DNA of 64,000 nt from Pantoea endophytica (GCF_002858935.1 NZ_PJRT01000002.1:186001-250000); one strand, 5' to 3'; shown: positions 24,521 through 34,153, numbered from the stretch's first letter. Made by a program: numbers and translations. The notes: a model not told the origin generated them from the letters alone.

Positions 24521-25230
24521 TGAGTACCGTTGTTTGCGCCCATACCTCAAGTTTACCGAACGTCACCTTGCCGGCGCGCCCGGAAGCCATCGCGCTGCCG
24601 CCCGCGCAAAGTGCGCTGATTGTGGTGGATATGCAGAACGCCTACGCCACGCAAGGCGGCTATCTCGATCTGGCGGGCTTTGATGTCTCCGCTACCAAGC
24701 CGGTGATTGCCAAAATCCATCAGGCGGTCACCGCAGCGCGGGCCGCCGGGATGCAGATCATCTGGTTCCAGAACGGTTGGGACGACCAATACGTTGAAGC
24801 CGGTGATGCCGGATCGCCTAACTTCCACAAATCTAATGCGCTGAAAACCATGCGCAAGCGCCCGGAGTTACAGGGCACGCTGCTGTCGAAAGGCGGCTGG
24901 GATTATGCGCTGGTCGATGAACTGGTGCCGCAGGCCGGCGATATCGTATTGCCGAAACCGCGCTACAGCGGCTTCTTCAACACCTCGCTCGACAGCATGC
25001 TGCGCAGCCGTGGCATCCGCCATCTGGTGTTTACCGGCATCGCCACCAACATCTGCGTGGAATCGACGCTGCGTGACGGCTTCTTCCTGGAATATTTCGG
25101 CGTGGTGCTGGAAGACGCGACCTATCAGGCGGGTCCGGCGTTTGCCCAGCAGGCGGCCATTTTCAATATCGAAACGTTTTTTGGCTGGGTCAGCGATACC
25201 GACACCTTCTGCGAAACGCTGAAAAGCTAA
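24520..25230 (+). CDS. rutB: Ureidoacrylate amidohydrolase RutB
   Basis: 236 residues; the ATG shares its A with the rutA stop (TGATG), with CAGGAGG upstream. Isochorismatase-like cysteine hydrolase with the Asp-Lys-Cys triad in [18 protein letters not shown] and [10 protein letters not shown]. It releases carbamate from ureidoacrylate (peracid), leaving aminoacrylate. Slightly longer at the N terminus than in E. coli. Confidence 0.96.
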   Translation: MSTVVCAHTSSLPNVTLPARPEAIALPPAQSALIVVDMQNAYATQGGYLDLAGFDVSATKPVIAKIHQAVTAARAAGMQIIWFQNGWDDQYVEAGDAGSPNFHKSNALKTMRKRPELQGTLLSKGGWDYALVDELVPQAGDIVLPKPRYSGFFNTSLDSMLRSRGIRHLVFTGIATNICVESTLRDGFFLEYFGVVLEDATYQAGPAFAQQAAIFNIETFFGWVSDTDTFCETLKS

Positions 25231-25272
25231 CGCCTCGATTCACCTGCAAACCGATAAGAAGAGGATTTCGCC

Positions 25273-25668
25273 ATGCCTAAAAGTGTGATTATTCCGCCCG
25301 GCACCGGTATGCCCATAGCGCCATTCGTGCCCGGCACCTTAGCTGACGGCGTCGTCTACGTCTCCGGCACCTTGCCGTTCGATGCCAACAACAACGTGGT
25401 GCACGTCGGTGATGCCGCCGCGCAAACGCGTCACGTGCTGGAGACCATTAAAAAGGTGATCGAAACTGCCGGCGGCACCATGGAAGACGTGACCTTCAAC
25501 TCGATTTTTCTCACCGACTGGAGCAACTACGCAGCGATTAACCAGATCTACGCCGAATACTTCCCCGGAGATAAACCGGCGCGCTTCTGCATTCAGTGCG
25601 GCTTAGTGAAACCGGATGCGCTGATCGAAATCGCCAGCGTTGCGCATATCGGCAAACAGGAGGCGTGA
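25273..25668 (+). CDS. rutC: Aminoacrylate peracid reductase/deaminase RutC (RidA family)
   Basis: 131 residues, RidA/YjgF fold: [43 protein letters not shown] and the Arg-containing [19 protein letters not shown] that anchors carboxylates. It acts on the 3-aminoacrylate intermediate; the exact step is debated. RBS AAGAGG before ATG 25273. It ends in an overlapping TGATG with rutD. Confidence 0.95.
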   Translation: MPKSVIIPPGTGMPIAPFVPGTLADGVVYVSGTLPFDANNNVVHVGDAAAQTRHVLETIKKVIETAGGTMEDVTFNSIFLTDWSNYAAINQIYAEYFPGDKPARFCIQCGLVKPDALIEIASVAHIGKQEA

Positions 25669-26471
25669 TGCATCTGGAGATCCAGGGTTTAACCACTGAA
25701 GATGCGCCGACGCTGGTGCTCGCTTCCGGTTTAGGCGGCGTCGCCGGTTTCTGGCAACCGCAGCTGGCGGCGCTGACGCCGCATTATCGCGTGGTGACGT
25801 ACGATCAGCGCGGTACTGGCCGCAGCGCCGATACGCTGCCGGACGGCTACAGCATGACGATGATGGCGGCGGAACTGGCAGAAACGCTGGAACAGCACGG
25901 CATTCAACATTACGACATTATCGGCCATGCGCTGGGCGGCTTAATCGGCCTGCAGCTGGCGCTGGACTTCCCGCAGCGCGTGGGCCGCGTGGTAGTGATC
26001 AACGGCTGGCTTTCGCTGGATGCGCACACGCAGCGCTGCTTCCAGGTGCGTCAGGATCTGCTGATGAACGTCGGCGTCGAAGCCTTTGTGCGTGCGCAGC
26101 CGCTGTTCCTCTATCCCGCGGAATGGCTGGCGCGCAATCAGGAGCGCATTAACGCTGAAGATGCGCACCATGTCGCCCATTTTCAGGGCATGGAAAACCT
26201 GCTGCGTCGCTTGCATGCATTGAAAAGCGCGGATTTCCGCGCACATGTGGGGCGCATCTCCCAGCCGGTGTTGGCGATCTGCAGCCAGGACGATCTGCTG
26301 GTGCCGTGGAGCTGCTCACCGCAGCTGGCGCAGGCGCTGCCCAACGGCAGCCTGATTGAGATGGCCTGGGGCGGACACGCGATGAGCGTCACCGATGCCG
26401 ACAACTTTAATGCGCTGCTGCTGCGCTGGCTGGCCGATACGGCTGCGCCTGCCCAGCGAGCGGCCAGCTAA
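25668..26471 (+). CDS. rutD: Putative aminoacrylate hydrolase RutD
   Basis: 267 residues, alpha/beta-hydrolase fold: LASGLGGVAGFWQPQLAAL, YDQRGTGRS and nucleophile-elbow region IIGHALGGLIGLQLALDFP. The usual G-x-S-x-G Ser is Ala (GHALG), as I also recall from E. coli RutD, so the mechanism is not a classical serine hydrolase. The Asp and His at QDDLLVPW and WGGHAMSV are kept. It speeds conversion of aminoacrylate to malonic semialdehyde and ammonia. Start overlaps the rutC stop. Confidence 0.95.
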   Translation: MHLEIQGLTTEDAPTLVLASGLGGVAGFWQPQLAALTPHYRVVTYDQRGTGRSADTLPDGYSMTMMAAELAETLEQHGIQHYDIIGHALGGLIGLQLALDFPQRVGRVVVINGWLSLDAHTQRCFQVRQDLLMNVGVEAFVRAQPLFLYPAEWLARNQERINAEDAHHVAHFQGMENLLRRLHALKSADFRAHVGRISQPVLAICSQDDLLVPWSCSPQLAQALPNGSLIEMAWGGHAMSVTDADNFNALLLRWLADTAAPAQRAAS

Positions 26472-26486
26472 TCACAGGAGCCGCCA

Positions 26487-27008
26487 ATGAGCGTGCATGA
26501 ACTGCCAGTTTTACCCGGTGTAGAACGCGATGCGTTTCGTAACGCGATGGCGTGCTTAGGCGCGGCGGTGAATATCATCACCACCGACGGTCCCGCTGGA
26601 CGCGCCGGATTTACCGCCTCGGCGGTGTGCAGCGTTACTGATACGCCGCCTACGCTGCTGGTTTGTCTTAATCGCTCAGCGTCGGTGTGGCCGATTTTTC
26701 GCGACAACGGTTATCTCTGCGTTAACACCCTGGCCGCCGGGCATGAAGATCTCTCGACGCTATTTGGCGGCAAAACGCCGATGGCAGAACGCTTTGCCGC
26801 CGCTGACTGGCACACGCTGGCCAGCGGTTCACCGCTGTTAGACGGCGCGCTGGTGTCGTTTGACTGCAAAGTGGCACAAGTGGTCAGCGTGGGCACGCAC
26901 GACATTCTGTTTTGCGAAGTGCAGGCGCTGGTACGCAATGATGAAACGCACGGTCTGGCATGGTTTGACCGTGGCTATCATCACCTTTTACGGCAGGACG
27001 CCCGCTAA
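26487..27008 (+). CDS. rutF: FMN reductase RutF
   Basis: 173 residues, flavin-reductase-like split barrel: [56 protein letters not shown]. It supplies FMNH2 to RutA using NADH. It begins 15 bases after rutD, in the place where E. coli has rutE, so rutE is missing here. RBS AGGAG 8 bases before ATG 26487. Confidence 0.95.
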   Translation: MSVHELPVLPGVERDAFRNAMACLGAAVNIITTDGPAGRAGFTASAVCSVTDTPPTLLVCLNRSASVWPIFRDNGYLCVNTLAAGHEDLSTLFGGKTPMAERFAAADWHTLASGSPLLDGALVSFDCKVAQVVSVGTHDILFCEVQALVRNDETHGLAWFDRGYHHLLRQDAR

Positions 27009-27053
27009 CGCCGCCTTGTGCGGCCCGCTTTCACTGACACCCTGGAGATGACG

Positions 27054-28379
27054 ATGGCGAGTTCCTGGTTCCCCCGCTGGCAGCAAAAGTCAGCCATGAC
27101 CGATGATGGGCTGATTGCGCCGGACGAAACGCTGCCGTTTGCGCAGACGGTCGTGCTTGGCCTGCAGCATGCTGTAGCAATGTTTGGCGCAACGGTGCTG
27201 ATGCCGTTGCTGATGGGACTGGACCCCAATCTGGCGATTCTGGTTTCGGGCATCGGTACGCTGCTGTTCTTCCTGGTCACCGGCGGGCGCGTACCCAGTT
27301 ATCTCGGATCCAGCGCGGCGTTTGTCGGCGTAATCATCGCGGTAACCGGCTTTAACGGTCAGGGACTCAACCCCAACCTGGCGCTGGCGCTGGGCGGCGT
27401 GATTGCCTGCGGCGCGCTCTATACGCTGATTGGCCTGATCGTGATGAAGGTCGGCACCGGCTGGATCGAGCGTCTGATGCCGCCGGTGGTCACGGGCGCG
27501 GTGGTGATGGCGATTGGTCTGAACCTGGCGCCAATTGCGGTGCACGGTGTATCCGGCTCGATGTTTGACAGCTGGATGGCAGTGATGACGGTGCTGTGCA
27601 TTGGTCTGGTGGCGGTATTCACGCGCGGGATGATCCAGCGCCTGCTGATTCTGGTCGGCCTGATTGTCGCGTGGGCCATCTATGCACTGCTAACCAACGT
27701 GATGGGCTTCGGCAAACCGGTGGATTTCAGCGGCCTTGCCAACGCACCGTGGTTTGGCCTGCCGCACACCACCGCACCGATCTTTGATATGCAGGCCATC
27801 GTGATGATCGCGCCTGTGGCGATCATTCTGGTGGCGGAAAACCTCGGGCACATTAAAGCCGTGGCGGGCATGACCGGGCGCAATCTCGATCCCTGGATGG
27901 GCCGCGCCTTTGTCGGTGACGGTCTGGCAACCCTGCTGTCGGGCTCAATCGGCGGCAGCGGTGTCACCACCTACGCGGAAAATATCGGTGTGATGGCGGT
28001 GACCAAAGTCTATTCAACGCTGGCCTTTGTGGCCGCCGCGGCGATCGCTTTGGTGCTTGGCTTCTCACCGAAATTTGGCGCGCTAATCCACACCATTCCC
28101 GGTCCGGTGATTGGTGGCGCCTCGATTGTAGTATTTGGTTTGATTGCGGTGGCAGGCGCACGCATTTGGGTGCAGAACCATGTGGATTTCAATCAGAATG
28201 GCAATTTGATCATGGTGGCGACCACGCTGGTGCTGGGCGCCGGTGATTTTGCCCTGAAGATTGGCAGCTTCACCCTTGGCGGCATCGGCACCGCCACCTT
28301 TGGTGCCATCATCCTGAACGCGATTTTACAACGTCGCGGCGCCGCGCTGGCGAACGAGGCGGCACGGCAACACCCTTAA
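27054..28379 (+). CDS. rutG: Uracil/xanthine permease RutG (NAT/NCS2 family)
   Basis: 441 residues from ATG 27054 (CTGGAG about 6 bases upstream; ATG 27048 abuts that site). NCS2 fold of 14 helices: LPFAQTVVLGLQHAVAMFGATVLMP, RVPSYLGSSAAFVG and the NAT signature region VAENLGHIKAVAGMTGRNLDP. Imports uracil (and probably thymine) with protons. Last gene of rutABCDFG. Its stop overlaps that of the converging DMT gene by 4 bases, without a terminator. Confidence 0.94.
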   Translation: MASSWFPRWQQKSAMTDDGLIAPDETLPFAQTVVLGLQHAVAMFGATVLMPLLMGLDPNLAILVSGIGTLLFFLVTGGRVPSYLGSSAAFVGVIIAVTGFNGQGLNPNLALALGGVIACGALYTLIGLIVMKVGTGWIERLMPPVVTGAVVMAIGLNLAPIAVHGVSGSMFDSWMAVMTVLCIGLVAVFTRGMIQRLLILVGLIVAWAIYALLTNVMGFGKPVDFSGLANAPWFGLPHTTAPIFDMQAIVMIAPVAIILVAENLGHIKAVAGMTGRNLDPWMGRAFVGDGLATLLSGSIGGSGVTTYAENIGVMAVTKVYSTLAFVAAAAIALVLGFSPKFGALIHTIPGPVIGGASIVVFGLIAVAGARIWVQNHVDFNQNGNLIMVATTLVLGAGDFALKIGSFTLGGIGTATFGAIILNAILQRRGAALANEAARQHP

Positions 28380-29290
28380 GGCTCGAGCGGTGCCTGATCG
28401 GGCACCGCTTTCTTGCGGCGTATACGCAGTTCGCTGACGATTACCCCACAAACAATCAAGGCCGCGCCCAGCAGCGCAGCAGCAGGTAGACGCTCGCCCG
28501 CCAAACGCCCTACCACGCCCGCCCACACCGGTTCACCGGCGTAAATCACCGTGGCACGCGTCGGTGAAACGCTGCGTTGCGCCCAGTTCATCGTCACCTG
28601 AATCAAGGCGCTGGCCGCGCCCAGACCCAACGCGCTCAGCAGCAACGGCGTTGACATGGCAGGAACCGATTCGCCATTCGGGATCATCAGAACAAAGGCG
28701 CAGGCCGATGCCACCATCAGCTGAATCAGCGTGACGCGGCGCACATCGACCTGTCCGGCATAACGGCTGATCAGGATGATCTCCGCCGCGATTGCCAGCG
28801 TGCTCAGTAAGGTGGCGATTTCACCGGCATTCAGCGTCAAACTGCCATCCTGCGGACCCGCCACCAGCACTAAACCGGTAAACGCCAGCAAAATGCCCAG
28901 CCACGCCATCAATCCCGGCGGACGGCGCAGGAATAACCATTGCAGCAGCGGCACCACCGGCACGTAGAGCGCGGTGATAAACGCCGACTGACTGCTGGAA
29001 ATGGTTTGCATGCCCCAGGTTTGCAGACCGTAGCCGCCGGCAATCGACAGGCCAATCAGCGCCCCGGCTTTGATTTCCAGCCAGGTAACTTGCTTGAGAT
29101 AACGACGGAAGAAAAAGGCCAGCAGCAGCGATGCCGTAGCAAAACGTAATCCCACAAAAAAGAACGGACCGGAATGGGCCATCGCCCGGTGTACCACCAA
29201 AAAAGTGCCACCCCAAACCATGGTAATAAATATGAGCACCAACTCCTGACGCGAAATACGCAGGCTGAGACGAGAAGAAGAAGCGGACAT
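28376..29290 (-). CDS. DMT-superfamily (EamA) exporter
   Basis: 304 residues with ten membrane helices in two EamA repeats: first QELVLIFITMVWGGTFLVVHRAMAHSGP with FVGLRFATASLLL, second AGEIATLLSTLAIAAEIILISRYA ending in RATVIYAGEPVWAGVVGRL. Such proteins export amino acids, nucleobases or drugs. The substrate is not deducible; converging on rutG is not evidence of a shared pathway. Basic tail RIRRKKAVPDQAP. Confidence 0.85.
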   Translation of the reverse strand: MSASSSRLSLRISRQELVLIFITMVWGGTFLVVHRAMAHSGPFFFVGLRFATASLLLAFFFRRYLKQVTWLEIKAGALIGLSIAGGYGLQTWGMQTISSSQSAFITALYVPVVPLLQWLFLRRPPGLMAWLGILLAFTGLVLVAGPQDGSLTLNAGEIATLLSTLAIAAEIILISRYAGQVDVRRVTLIQLMVASACAFVLMIPNGESVPAMSTPLLLSALGLGAASALIQVTMNWAQRSVSPTRATVIYAGEPVWAGVVGRLAGERLPAAALLGAALIVCGVIVSELRIRRKKAVPDQAPLEP

Positions 29291-29399
29291 AACGCACCAG
29301 AATAATCAGTTGGCGGTCAGTTTGCTCAGAGAGCGGGGAAATTGCAATGCCTGTCACCGCCGGGCGAACCCGGCGGCCGGGGATTAACGGTCAGTCGCG

Positions 29400-29564
29400 C
29401 TATTTCTTGCCGCGGCTGCGTCCCCCTTTTTCACCGGCTACAGACGCGCGCTGTGGGTCGTTTCTAAAATTACCCCCGCTGTTTTTGCCGCCTTTGCGAC
29501 CCGCTTCTGCGGCCCTTTCACGGTCCTCTGCGAAATTGCCTGATCCTCCACGATGTTCGGCCAT
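29400..29564 (-). CDS. YciG-type KGG stress-induced small protein
   Basis: 54 residues from ATG 29564 (GGAGGAA upstream; a second ATG at 29567). The sequence MAEHRGGSGNFAEDRERAAE with two KGG repeats (GRKGGKNSGGNF, GEKGGRSRGKK) is the E. coli YciG / Con-10 family pattern: very hydrophilic, Gly and Lys/Arg rich, probably disordered. The family is induced by stress and in stationary phase under RpoS. E. coli YciG affects swarming motility. Here it lies beside the likewise stationary-phase gene wrbA. The 297 bases between yciG and wrbA hold the divergent promoters. Confidence 0.88.
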   Translation of the reverse strand: MAEHRGGSGNFAEDRERAAEAGRKGGKNSGGNFRNDPQRASVAGEKGGRSRGKK

Positions 29565-29861
29565 CATTTCCTCCACGGATTGAGCATCCAGATTAGGGGC
29601 TTGTCACGATGCTGCCGTGAAAAGCCTGGCGGCGGATATTCCGCACACCTGATTAAATAATAGACAACGCAGCGGTGAGATCGGCCTGATATTCACAATT
29701 TGAAACAGATAATTCACTCATTTCACTGCGAAAAAGCAAATTTACCGCCGCGTTACAAGCAGTTAGCCGACACTTATTGGCACCTGCTTAACCTCTGTAC
29801 AGCAGCCTGCGCAGGCTCTTCTATACTTTTGGTTACTCACCACCCTCGCAGGATGAAAACC

Positions 29862-30461
29862 ATGGCAAAGATTTTGGTGCTCTATTATTCGATGTACGGA
29901 CATATTGAAACCATGGCGCAAGCCGTGGCCGACGGTGCAAAGAGCGTGAGCGGCGCGGAAGTTACAATATTGCGCGTGCCGGAAAGCATGGATGCCGAGC
30001 GTTTCGCCCAGGTTGGCGGCAAAGTGGATCAGGCTGCGCCTGAAGCGAAACCGGAAGATTTGCCGCAGTATGATGCCATCATCGTTGGCACACCCACACG
30101 CTTCGGCAACATGGCGGGGCAGATGCGTAACTTCTGGGATCGCACTGGCGGCTTGTGGGCTTCGGGCGCGCTGTACGGCAAAATCGCCAGCGTCTTTGCT
30201 TCCACCGGTACCGGCGGCGGCCAGGAGCAAACCATCACTTCCGTCTGGACCACCCTCGCCCATCACGGCATGGTGATTGTTCCCATCGGTTATGGCACTA
30301 AAGAACTCTTCGACATCTCCCACGTACGCGGCGGAACGCCCTACGGCGCCACCACCCTGGCGGGCGGAGATGGATCACGTCAACCTTCGGCGGAAGAACT
30401 GGATATTGCCCGTTTTCAGGGCCAACACGTCGCCGGACTGGCGGTAAAGCTACAGGGATAA
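29862..30461 (+). CDS. wrbA: NAD(P)H:quinone oxidoreductase WrbA
   Basis: 199 residues from ATG 29862 (GCAGGAT about 9 bases upstream). Flavodoxin-like: FMN phosphate loop [45 protein letters not shown] and the tail [17 protein letters not shown]. Tetrameric enzyme reducing quinones by two electrons, protecting against oxidative stress; RpoS-controlled in E. coli. Followed 21 bases later by yccJ, as in E. coli. Confidence 0.96.
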   Translation: MAKILVLYYSMYGHIETMAQAVADGAKSVSGAEVTILRVPESMDAERFAQVGGKVDQAAPEAKPEDLPQYDAIIVGTPTRFGNMAGQMRNFWDRTGGLWASGALYGKIASVFASTGTGGGQEQTITSVWTTLAHHGMVIVPIGYGTKELFDISHVRGGTPYGATTLAGGDGSRQPSAEELDIARFQGQHVAGLAVKLQG

Positions 30462-30482
30462 AATCCACAACAGGAGACCTTC

Positions 30483-30713
30483 ATGACAACAGAACAGTCG
30501 AAAGAGCATCACGTAGGCGAATGGGCATCACTGCGCCACACTTCACGCGAAATCGCTGAAGCCATTTTTGAGGTAGCCAACTACGACGAACGTTTAGCCG
30601 AGCAGATCTGGAGCCAGCAAGGCAGCGATGAAGTGCTGATTCGCGCCTTCAAAAAGACCGACCAGGATGTTCTGACCTGGGACGATAAAACGGTCGAGCG
30701 CAAAAACGTTTGA
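30483..30713 (+). CDS. yccJ: YccJ family protein
   Basis: 76 residues, highly like E. coli Ycc[36 protein letters not shown], ending VERKNV. Small acidic helical protein of unknown function, cotranscribed with wrbA. AGGAGA 7 bases before ATG 30483. A hairpin follows. Confidence 0.94.
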   Translation: MTTEQSKEHHVGEWASLRHTSREIAEAIFEVANYDERLAEQIWSQQGSDEVLIRAFKKTDQDVLTWDDKTVERKNV

Positions 30714-30719
30714 ATTGCA

Positions 30720-30741
30720 GGCGGGCATTGTCCCGCCTTTG
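30720..30741 (+). terminator. Terminator of wrbA-yccJ
   Basis: GGCGGG-CATTGT-CCCGCC stem followed by TTTGTT, directly after the yccJ stop. Confidence 0.75.
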
Positions 30742-30769
30742 TTACCTTTACATCACCAAGGAGCCTTGT

Positions 30770-32143
30770 ATGTCAGCCTATCAAAGTATCAATCCAGCCA
30801 ATAACCAACTGCTAAAAGCGTGGAACGAGCACGATGATGCCTATGCACAACAGGCGCTGGAAACCGCAGATGCGCTTTATCATTCCGCGTGGAGTAAAGG
30901 CGATATTCAACCGCGTCTGCAGGTGCTACACCGTTTAGCCGATTTGATTGACCAACGGGCCGAAGAGCTGGCGACCATCGCCAGTAAAGAGATGGGCAAA
31001 CTGATTGGCCAGAGCCGTGGTGAAGTAAAAATCTGTTCGCAGATCGCCCGCTACTACGCTGAACATGCCGCGACATTTTTACAGCCGCAACCCTACGCCA
31101 GCGATGTGGGCGATGCCTGGCTTGAGTACCATCCGATTGGCGTGATCGTCGCGGTCGAGCCGTGGAACTTCCCTTACTATCAGCTGATGCGCGTGCTGGC
31201 GCCAAACCTGGCGCTCGGCAATCCGGTGCTGGCGAAACACGCCAATATCGTGCCGCACTGCGCCGATGTGTTTGAAAAGCTGGTAGAAGAAGCCGGTGCG
31301 CCAAAAGGCGCATGGACCAACCTGTTTATCTCCACCGATCAAGTCGCGGATTTGATTGCCGATCCGCGCGTGCAAGGCGTGGCGCTGACGGGTTCCGAAC
31401 GCGCCGGTAGTGCCGTGGCGGAACAGGCCGGTAAACACTTGAAGAAATCGACGCTGGAGCTGGGCGGTAACGATGTGTTTGTGGTGCTGGACGATGCCGA
31501 TATCGATGAAGCGGTACGTCAGGGTGCGCAAGCTCGCCTCAGTAACTGCGGCCAGGTCTGTACCGCCGCCAAGCGCTTTATTTTGCATGAGAAAATTGCC
31601 GATACGTTTATGGCCAAATTTAGCGCGGCTCTGCAATCGGCCACGCCGGGCGATCCGCTTGATGAGAAAACCACGCTTGGTCCGCTCTCTTCAAAAGATG
31701 CGCGCGATCGTTTAGTGAAGCAGGTTGAGGAAGCGGTGCAAAATGGCGCGCGCGTGGAGTTTGGTGGACGCGCCATTGATGGCGTCGGCTGCTATTACCA
31801 GCCAACGGTGCTCACTGGTCTGACGCCAGACAATCCTGCTTACTATCAGGAGTTCTTTGGCCCGGTAGCACAGGTGTATGTGGTGGCGGACGATCGTGCC
31901 GCTGTGGCACTGGCGAATGATTCAAATTACGGCCTGGGCGGTTCAGTCTGGACTAAAGACATTGCGCGCGGCCGTAAGATGGCATCGCAGATTGAAACCG
32001 GCATGGTGTTTATCAATTCGCAGAGCGATACCTCCGCAGAGCTGCCGTTTGGTGGCGTGAAACGTTCCGGATACGGACGTGAGTTGTCGGATCTGGGGAT
32101 TAAAGAGTTCGCCAACCAAAAACTGGTGGTCGTCGCCGGTTAA
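30770..32143 (+). CDS. NAD(P)-dependent aldehyde dehydrogenase, succinate-semialdehyde type
   Basis: 457 residues from ATG 30770 with CAAGGAG upstream; the frame open from 30710 is leader. Class features: EPWNFPYYQLMRVLAP (NAD site), LTGSERAGSAVA, LELGGNDVFVVLDD (general base Glu), NCGQVCTAAKRF (catalytic Cys), EFFGPVAQVYVV, ELPFGGVKRSGYGREL. Closest to the Sad/YneI-type succinate-semialdehyde dehydrogenases by length and motifs; substrate specificity is not proven. In E. coli this place between yccJ and agp has no such gene. Confidence 0.85.
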   Translation: MSAYQSINPANNQLLKAWNEHDDAYAQQALETADALYHSAWSKGDIQPRLQVLHRLADLIDQRAEELATIASKEMGKLIGQSRGEVKICSQIARYYAEHAATFLQPQPYASDVGDAWLEYHPIGVIVAVEPWNFPYYQLMRVLAPNLALGNPVLAKHANIVPHCADVFEKLVEEAGAPKGAWTNLFISTDQVADLIADPRVQGVALTGSERAGSAVAEQAGKHLKKSTLELGGNDVFVVLDDADIDEAVRQGAQARLSNCGQVCTAAKRFILHEKIADTFMAKFSAALQSATPGDPLDEKTTLGPLSSKDARDRLVKQVEEAVQNGARVEFGGRAIDGVGCYYQPTVLTGLTPDNPAYYQEFFGPVAQVYVVADDRAAVALANDSNYGLGGSVWTKDIARGRKMASQIETGMVFINSQSDTSAELPFGGVKRSGYGRELSDLGIKEFANQKLVVVAG

Positions 32144-32152
32144 CAGGCACAA

Positions 32153-32176
32153 AAAACCCCGCCGCGGCGGGGTTTT
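32153..32176. terminator. Bidirectional terminator between aldehyde dehydrogenase and agp
   Basis: Perfect palindrome of about 24 bases (AAAACCCCGC-CGCG-GCGGGGTTTT) with A-tract on one side and T-tract on the other, serving both converging genes. Confidence 0.92.
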
Positions 32177-32191
32177 CTTTGAGCAGCAAAC

Positions 32192-33808
32192 TCAGTTACT
32201 GGTCGCTGCTTTGGCCGGTTCTTCTGATTTGGCTGGCGTAGCATCGGCTTGCGCTTTCTGTGCTGCTGCCGCATCAGCCTTGGCTTTCTCATCCGCTGCT
32301 TTCTGGGCAGTGGCTTTCTCCGCTTTGGCTTTTTCGTCTGCCGCTTTCTGCGCGGCCGCTTTATCCGCCTTCACTTTCTCTTCAGCCGCTTTCGCGTCTG
32401 CAGCCTTCTGTGCTGCGGCTTTATCCGCTGCTGCTTTGTCTGCGGCTGCTTTATCCGCAGCAGTCTGATCGGCTTTCTGCTTAGCGTCATCTGCGGCTGG
32501 TGCTGCGGCCGCAGGTGCTGGCTGTTCTGCCGCAGCCGGTGCCGCAGCAGGCTGCAGTGGCGTACCTTGCAGAGCACCGTTCAATGCGCCGATGAATTGA
32601 TCCCAACTGCAGTAGCCGTTGGCATCCGTTTCACAGCCCGCCAGTTGCAGCGTGACGCGCTTCGGTGGATTTTTCAGGCTCAGCACATCGGCATCGCGCA
32701 GCTGATCGGCCGTTTGATAGACGTACTCAATTTTCAGCAGATCTTTGTTGTTCTTCACATCGTGCCAGCGTTCGAATACTACCTGGCCGCCAATCGGCGT
32801 TTTCTCATCGTTGCCCGGCAGTTCATAAGGCTTAACCTGCAGCGCGCTGAGTAAGGAGGCGATGTTGGAATCATGACCAACCATCAGCGTCACTTTTGGC
32901 GCGTTGGCTTTATCCTGATCGACTAACTGGCTGCGGATGTAATCCACCAGCGGTGCGGCCACTTCGCGCGCCACTTCAGGAGAGGCGAACAGCGCATCCT
33001 GATAACCGTTTTTGATCGACGCCAGCTCTTTCCACTGTTCAGGCGTTTTGATCTGGCCCCAGGCAACCTGATCGGCCGGGAAACCTTCGTAATATTGCAG
33101 CGTAAACGCATCCACCAGCGAGTTGCCGATTTTCAGCGGACCGCTTACGTTCGGCTCTTTACCGTTATCCGCGCTGAAAGTGTTATCGCCGCTGCTCAAA
33201 TCACACTGCTTTTTGCCGTTACAGGCCGGGGCAGATTTGTAATCGACGATTTTTTCCAGATGCTGGAAGGCAGGCTTCAGTGCCAGCTTTTCATTGGCGG
33301 CGGTCATAGCAGCCAAGGCTTTCTTGTTGAATTCATCGCTGCCGTCGGTAACGACCGGATTGAAGATCGGATCCATGGTGCCCATCGCATCCTGATGCGT
33401 GACCGCGATATCACAGCCAGGGAAGGCGCCAGTGATAAAGTACTGCGCGGTCGCCACGGTGCGCTGCAGGCTGTTGGCGTAGACAAAGATGTTGCTGCTG
33501 TCCGGGCAAGTCCCGTTCTGGACTAAGCCCTGCTGTGCCAGCCACTGACGGGTATAATTCCCCATGTAGACTTCCAGCACGCCACCTTTGGTGGTGAGCT
33601 CACCGCCCGCGACATCCCACTGCGGCCAGCTCTTTTTGGTGGATTGTTCCAGTACGCTGCCGTTGTTGGCGAGCGGCGCACGCAGGTTATGACGGCTTAA
33701 CATCAGCACCTGCTGGAGTTGCATATCTCCATCCGCAGCATAGGCGGACATGCCCATCGGGAGCGCAGCGATGACTGACAACGCGCAAAGACTCAGTTTC
33801 TTGATCAT
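32192..33808 (-). CDS. agp: Periplasmic glucose-1-phosphatase with an Ala/Lys-rich C-terminal tail
   Basis: 538 residues from ATG 33808 (a longer frame to 33829 precedes the signal peptide). The signal peptide ends at AYA. Histidine acid phosphatase: [16 protein letters not shown] holds the catalytic His (RHxxRxP) and [13 protein letters not shown] the HD proton donor. Up to about residue 415 it tracks E. coli Agp (413 residues). The last 123 residues are an extra tail, first Ala/Pro rich and then repeats of [20 protein letters not shown] type, like the TolA stalk. It hydrolyses glucose-1-phosphate, and perhaps phytate, in the periplasm. Confidence 0.93.
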   Translation of the reverse strand: MIKKLSLCALSVIAALPMGMSAYAADGDMQLQQVLMLSRHNLRAPLANNGSVLEQSTKKSWPQWDVAGGELTTKGGVLEVYMGNYTRQWLAQQGLVQNGTCPDSSNIFVYANSLQRTVATAQYFITGAFPGCDIAVTHQDAMGTMDPIFNPVVTDGSDEFNKKALAAMTAANEKLALKPAFQHLEKIVDYKSAPACNGKKQCDLSSGDNTFSADNGKEPNVSGPLKIGNSLVDAFTLQYYEGFPADQVAWGQIKTPEQWKELASIKNGYQDALFASPEVAREVAAPLVDYIRSQLVDQDKANAPKVTLMVGHDSNIASLLSALQVKPYELPGNDEKTPIGGQVVFERWHDVKNNKDLLKIEYVYQTADQLRDADVLSLKNPPKRVTLQLAGCETDANGYCSWDQFIGALNGALQGTPLQPAAAPAAAEQPAPAAAAPAADDAKQKADQTAADKAAADKAAADKAAAQKAADAKAAEEKVKADKAAAQKAADEKAKAEKATAQKAADEKAKADAAAAQKAQADATPAKSEEPAKAATSN

Positions 33809-34036
33809 TGTGCCTATTCCATAATTCATCAGTGAAACACTCTGGCTTTCAAACGATTAGCCCGCCAAAGAGCGAATTACCGCACAGTGTAACTCAGCTT
33901 GCATCGGAAAATCGCCAGATGTTTGCAAAAAACCGTGCATGGAATATAGCAGTTAACGCGCGTGGCGTCGGGGAACGGCAGCAGATGGAAAAGCAACGCG
34001 ATGTTTTTCGGAATTTGTGAACGCAGAAAAGCAAAA

Positions 34037-34056
34037 AGCCCGCATTTCTGCGGGCT
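34037..34056 (-). terminator. Terminator of the tRNA-Ser pair
   Basis: Minus strand AGCCCGCA-GAAA-TGCGGGCT with TTTT tract, ten bases past the second tRNA-Ser gene. Confidence 0.88.
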
Positions 34057-34065
34057 TCTTTAATA

Positions 34066-34153
34066 TGGCGGAGGAACAGAGATTCGAACTCTGGGATGGT
34101 TTCCCATCGACGGTTTTCAAGACCGTTGCCTTAAGCCACTCGGCCATCCCTCC
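34066..34153 (-). tRNA. serT: tRNA-Ser (anticodon UGA), downstream copy
   Basis: 88 bases with CCA. Acceptor GGAGGGA / TTCCTCC, anticodon loop CTTGAAA, long variable arm GATGGGAAACCATC. It reads UCN codons. Paired with a near-identical gene 36 bases upstream. Confidence 0.97.

Noticed and set aside
29347-29583. Plus-strand frame of 78 codons upstream of wrbA
   Set aside because: It is antisense to the clear KGG/YciG-type gene at 29400-29564, whose sequence matches a known family and has a good ribosome site.
32198-32560. Tandem repeat in the agp tail as a CRISPR-like or satellite array
   Set aside because: The repeats are imperfect, stay in frame and encode Ala/Lys heptad-like blocks; this is protein low complexity.
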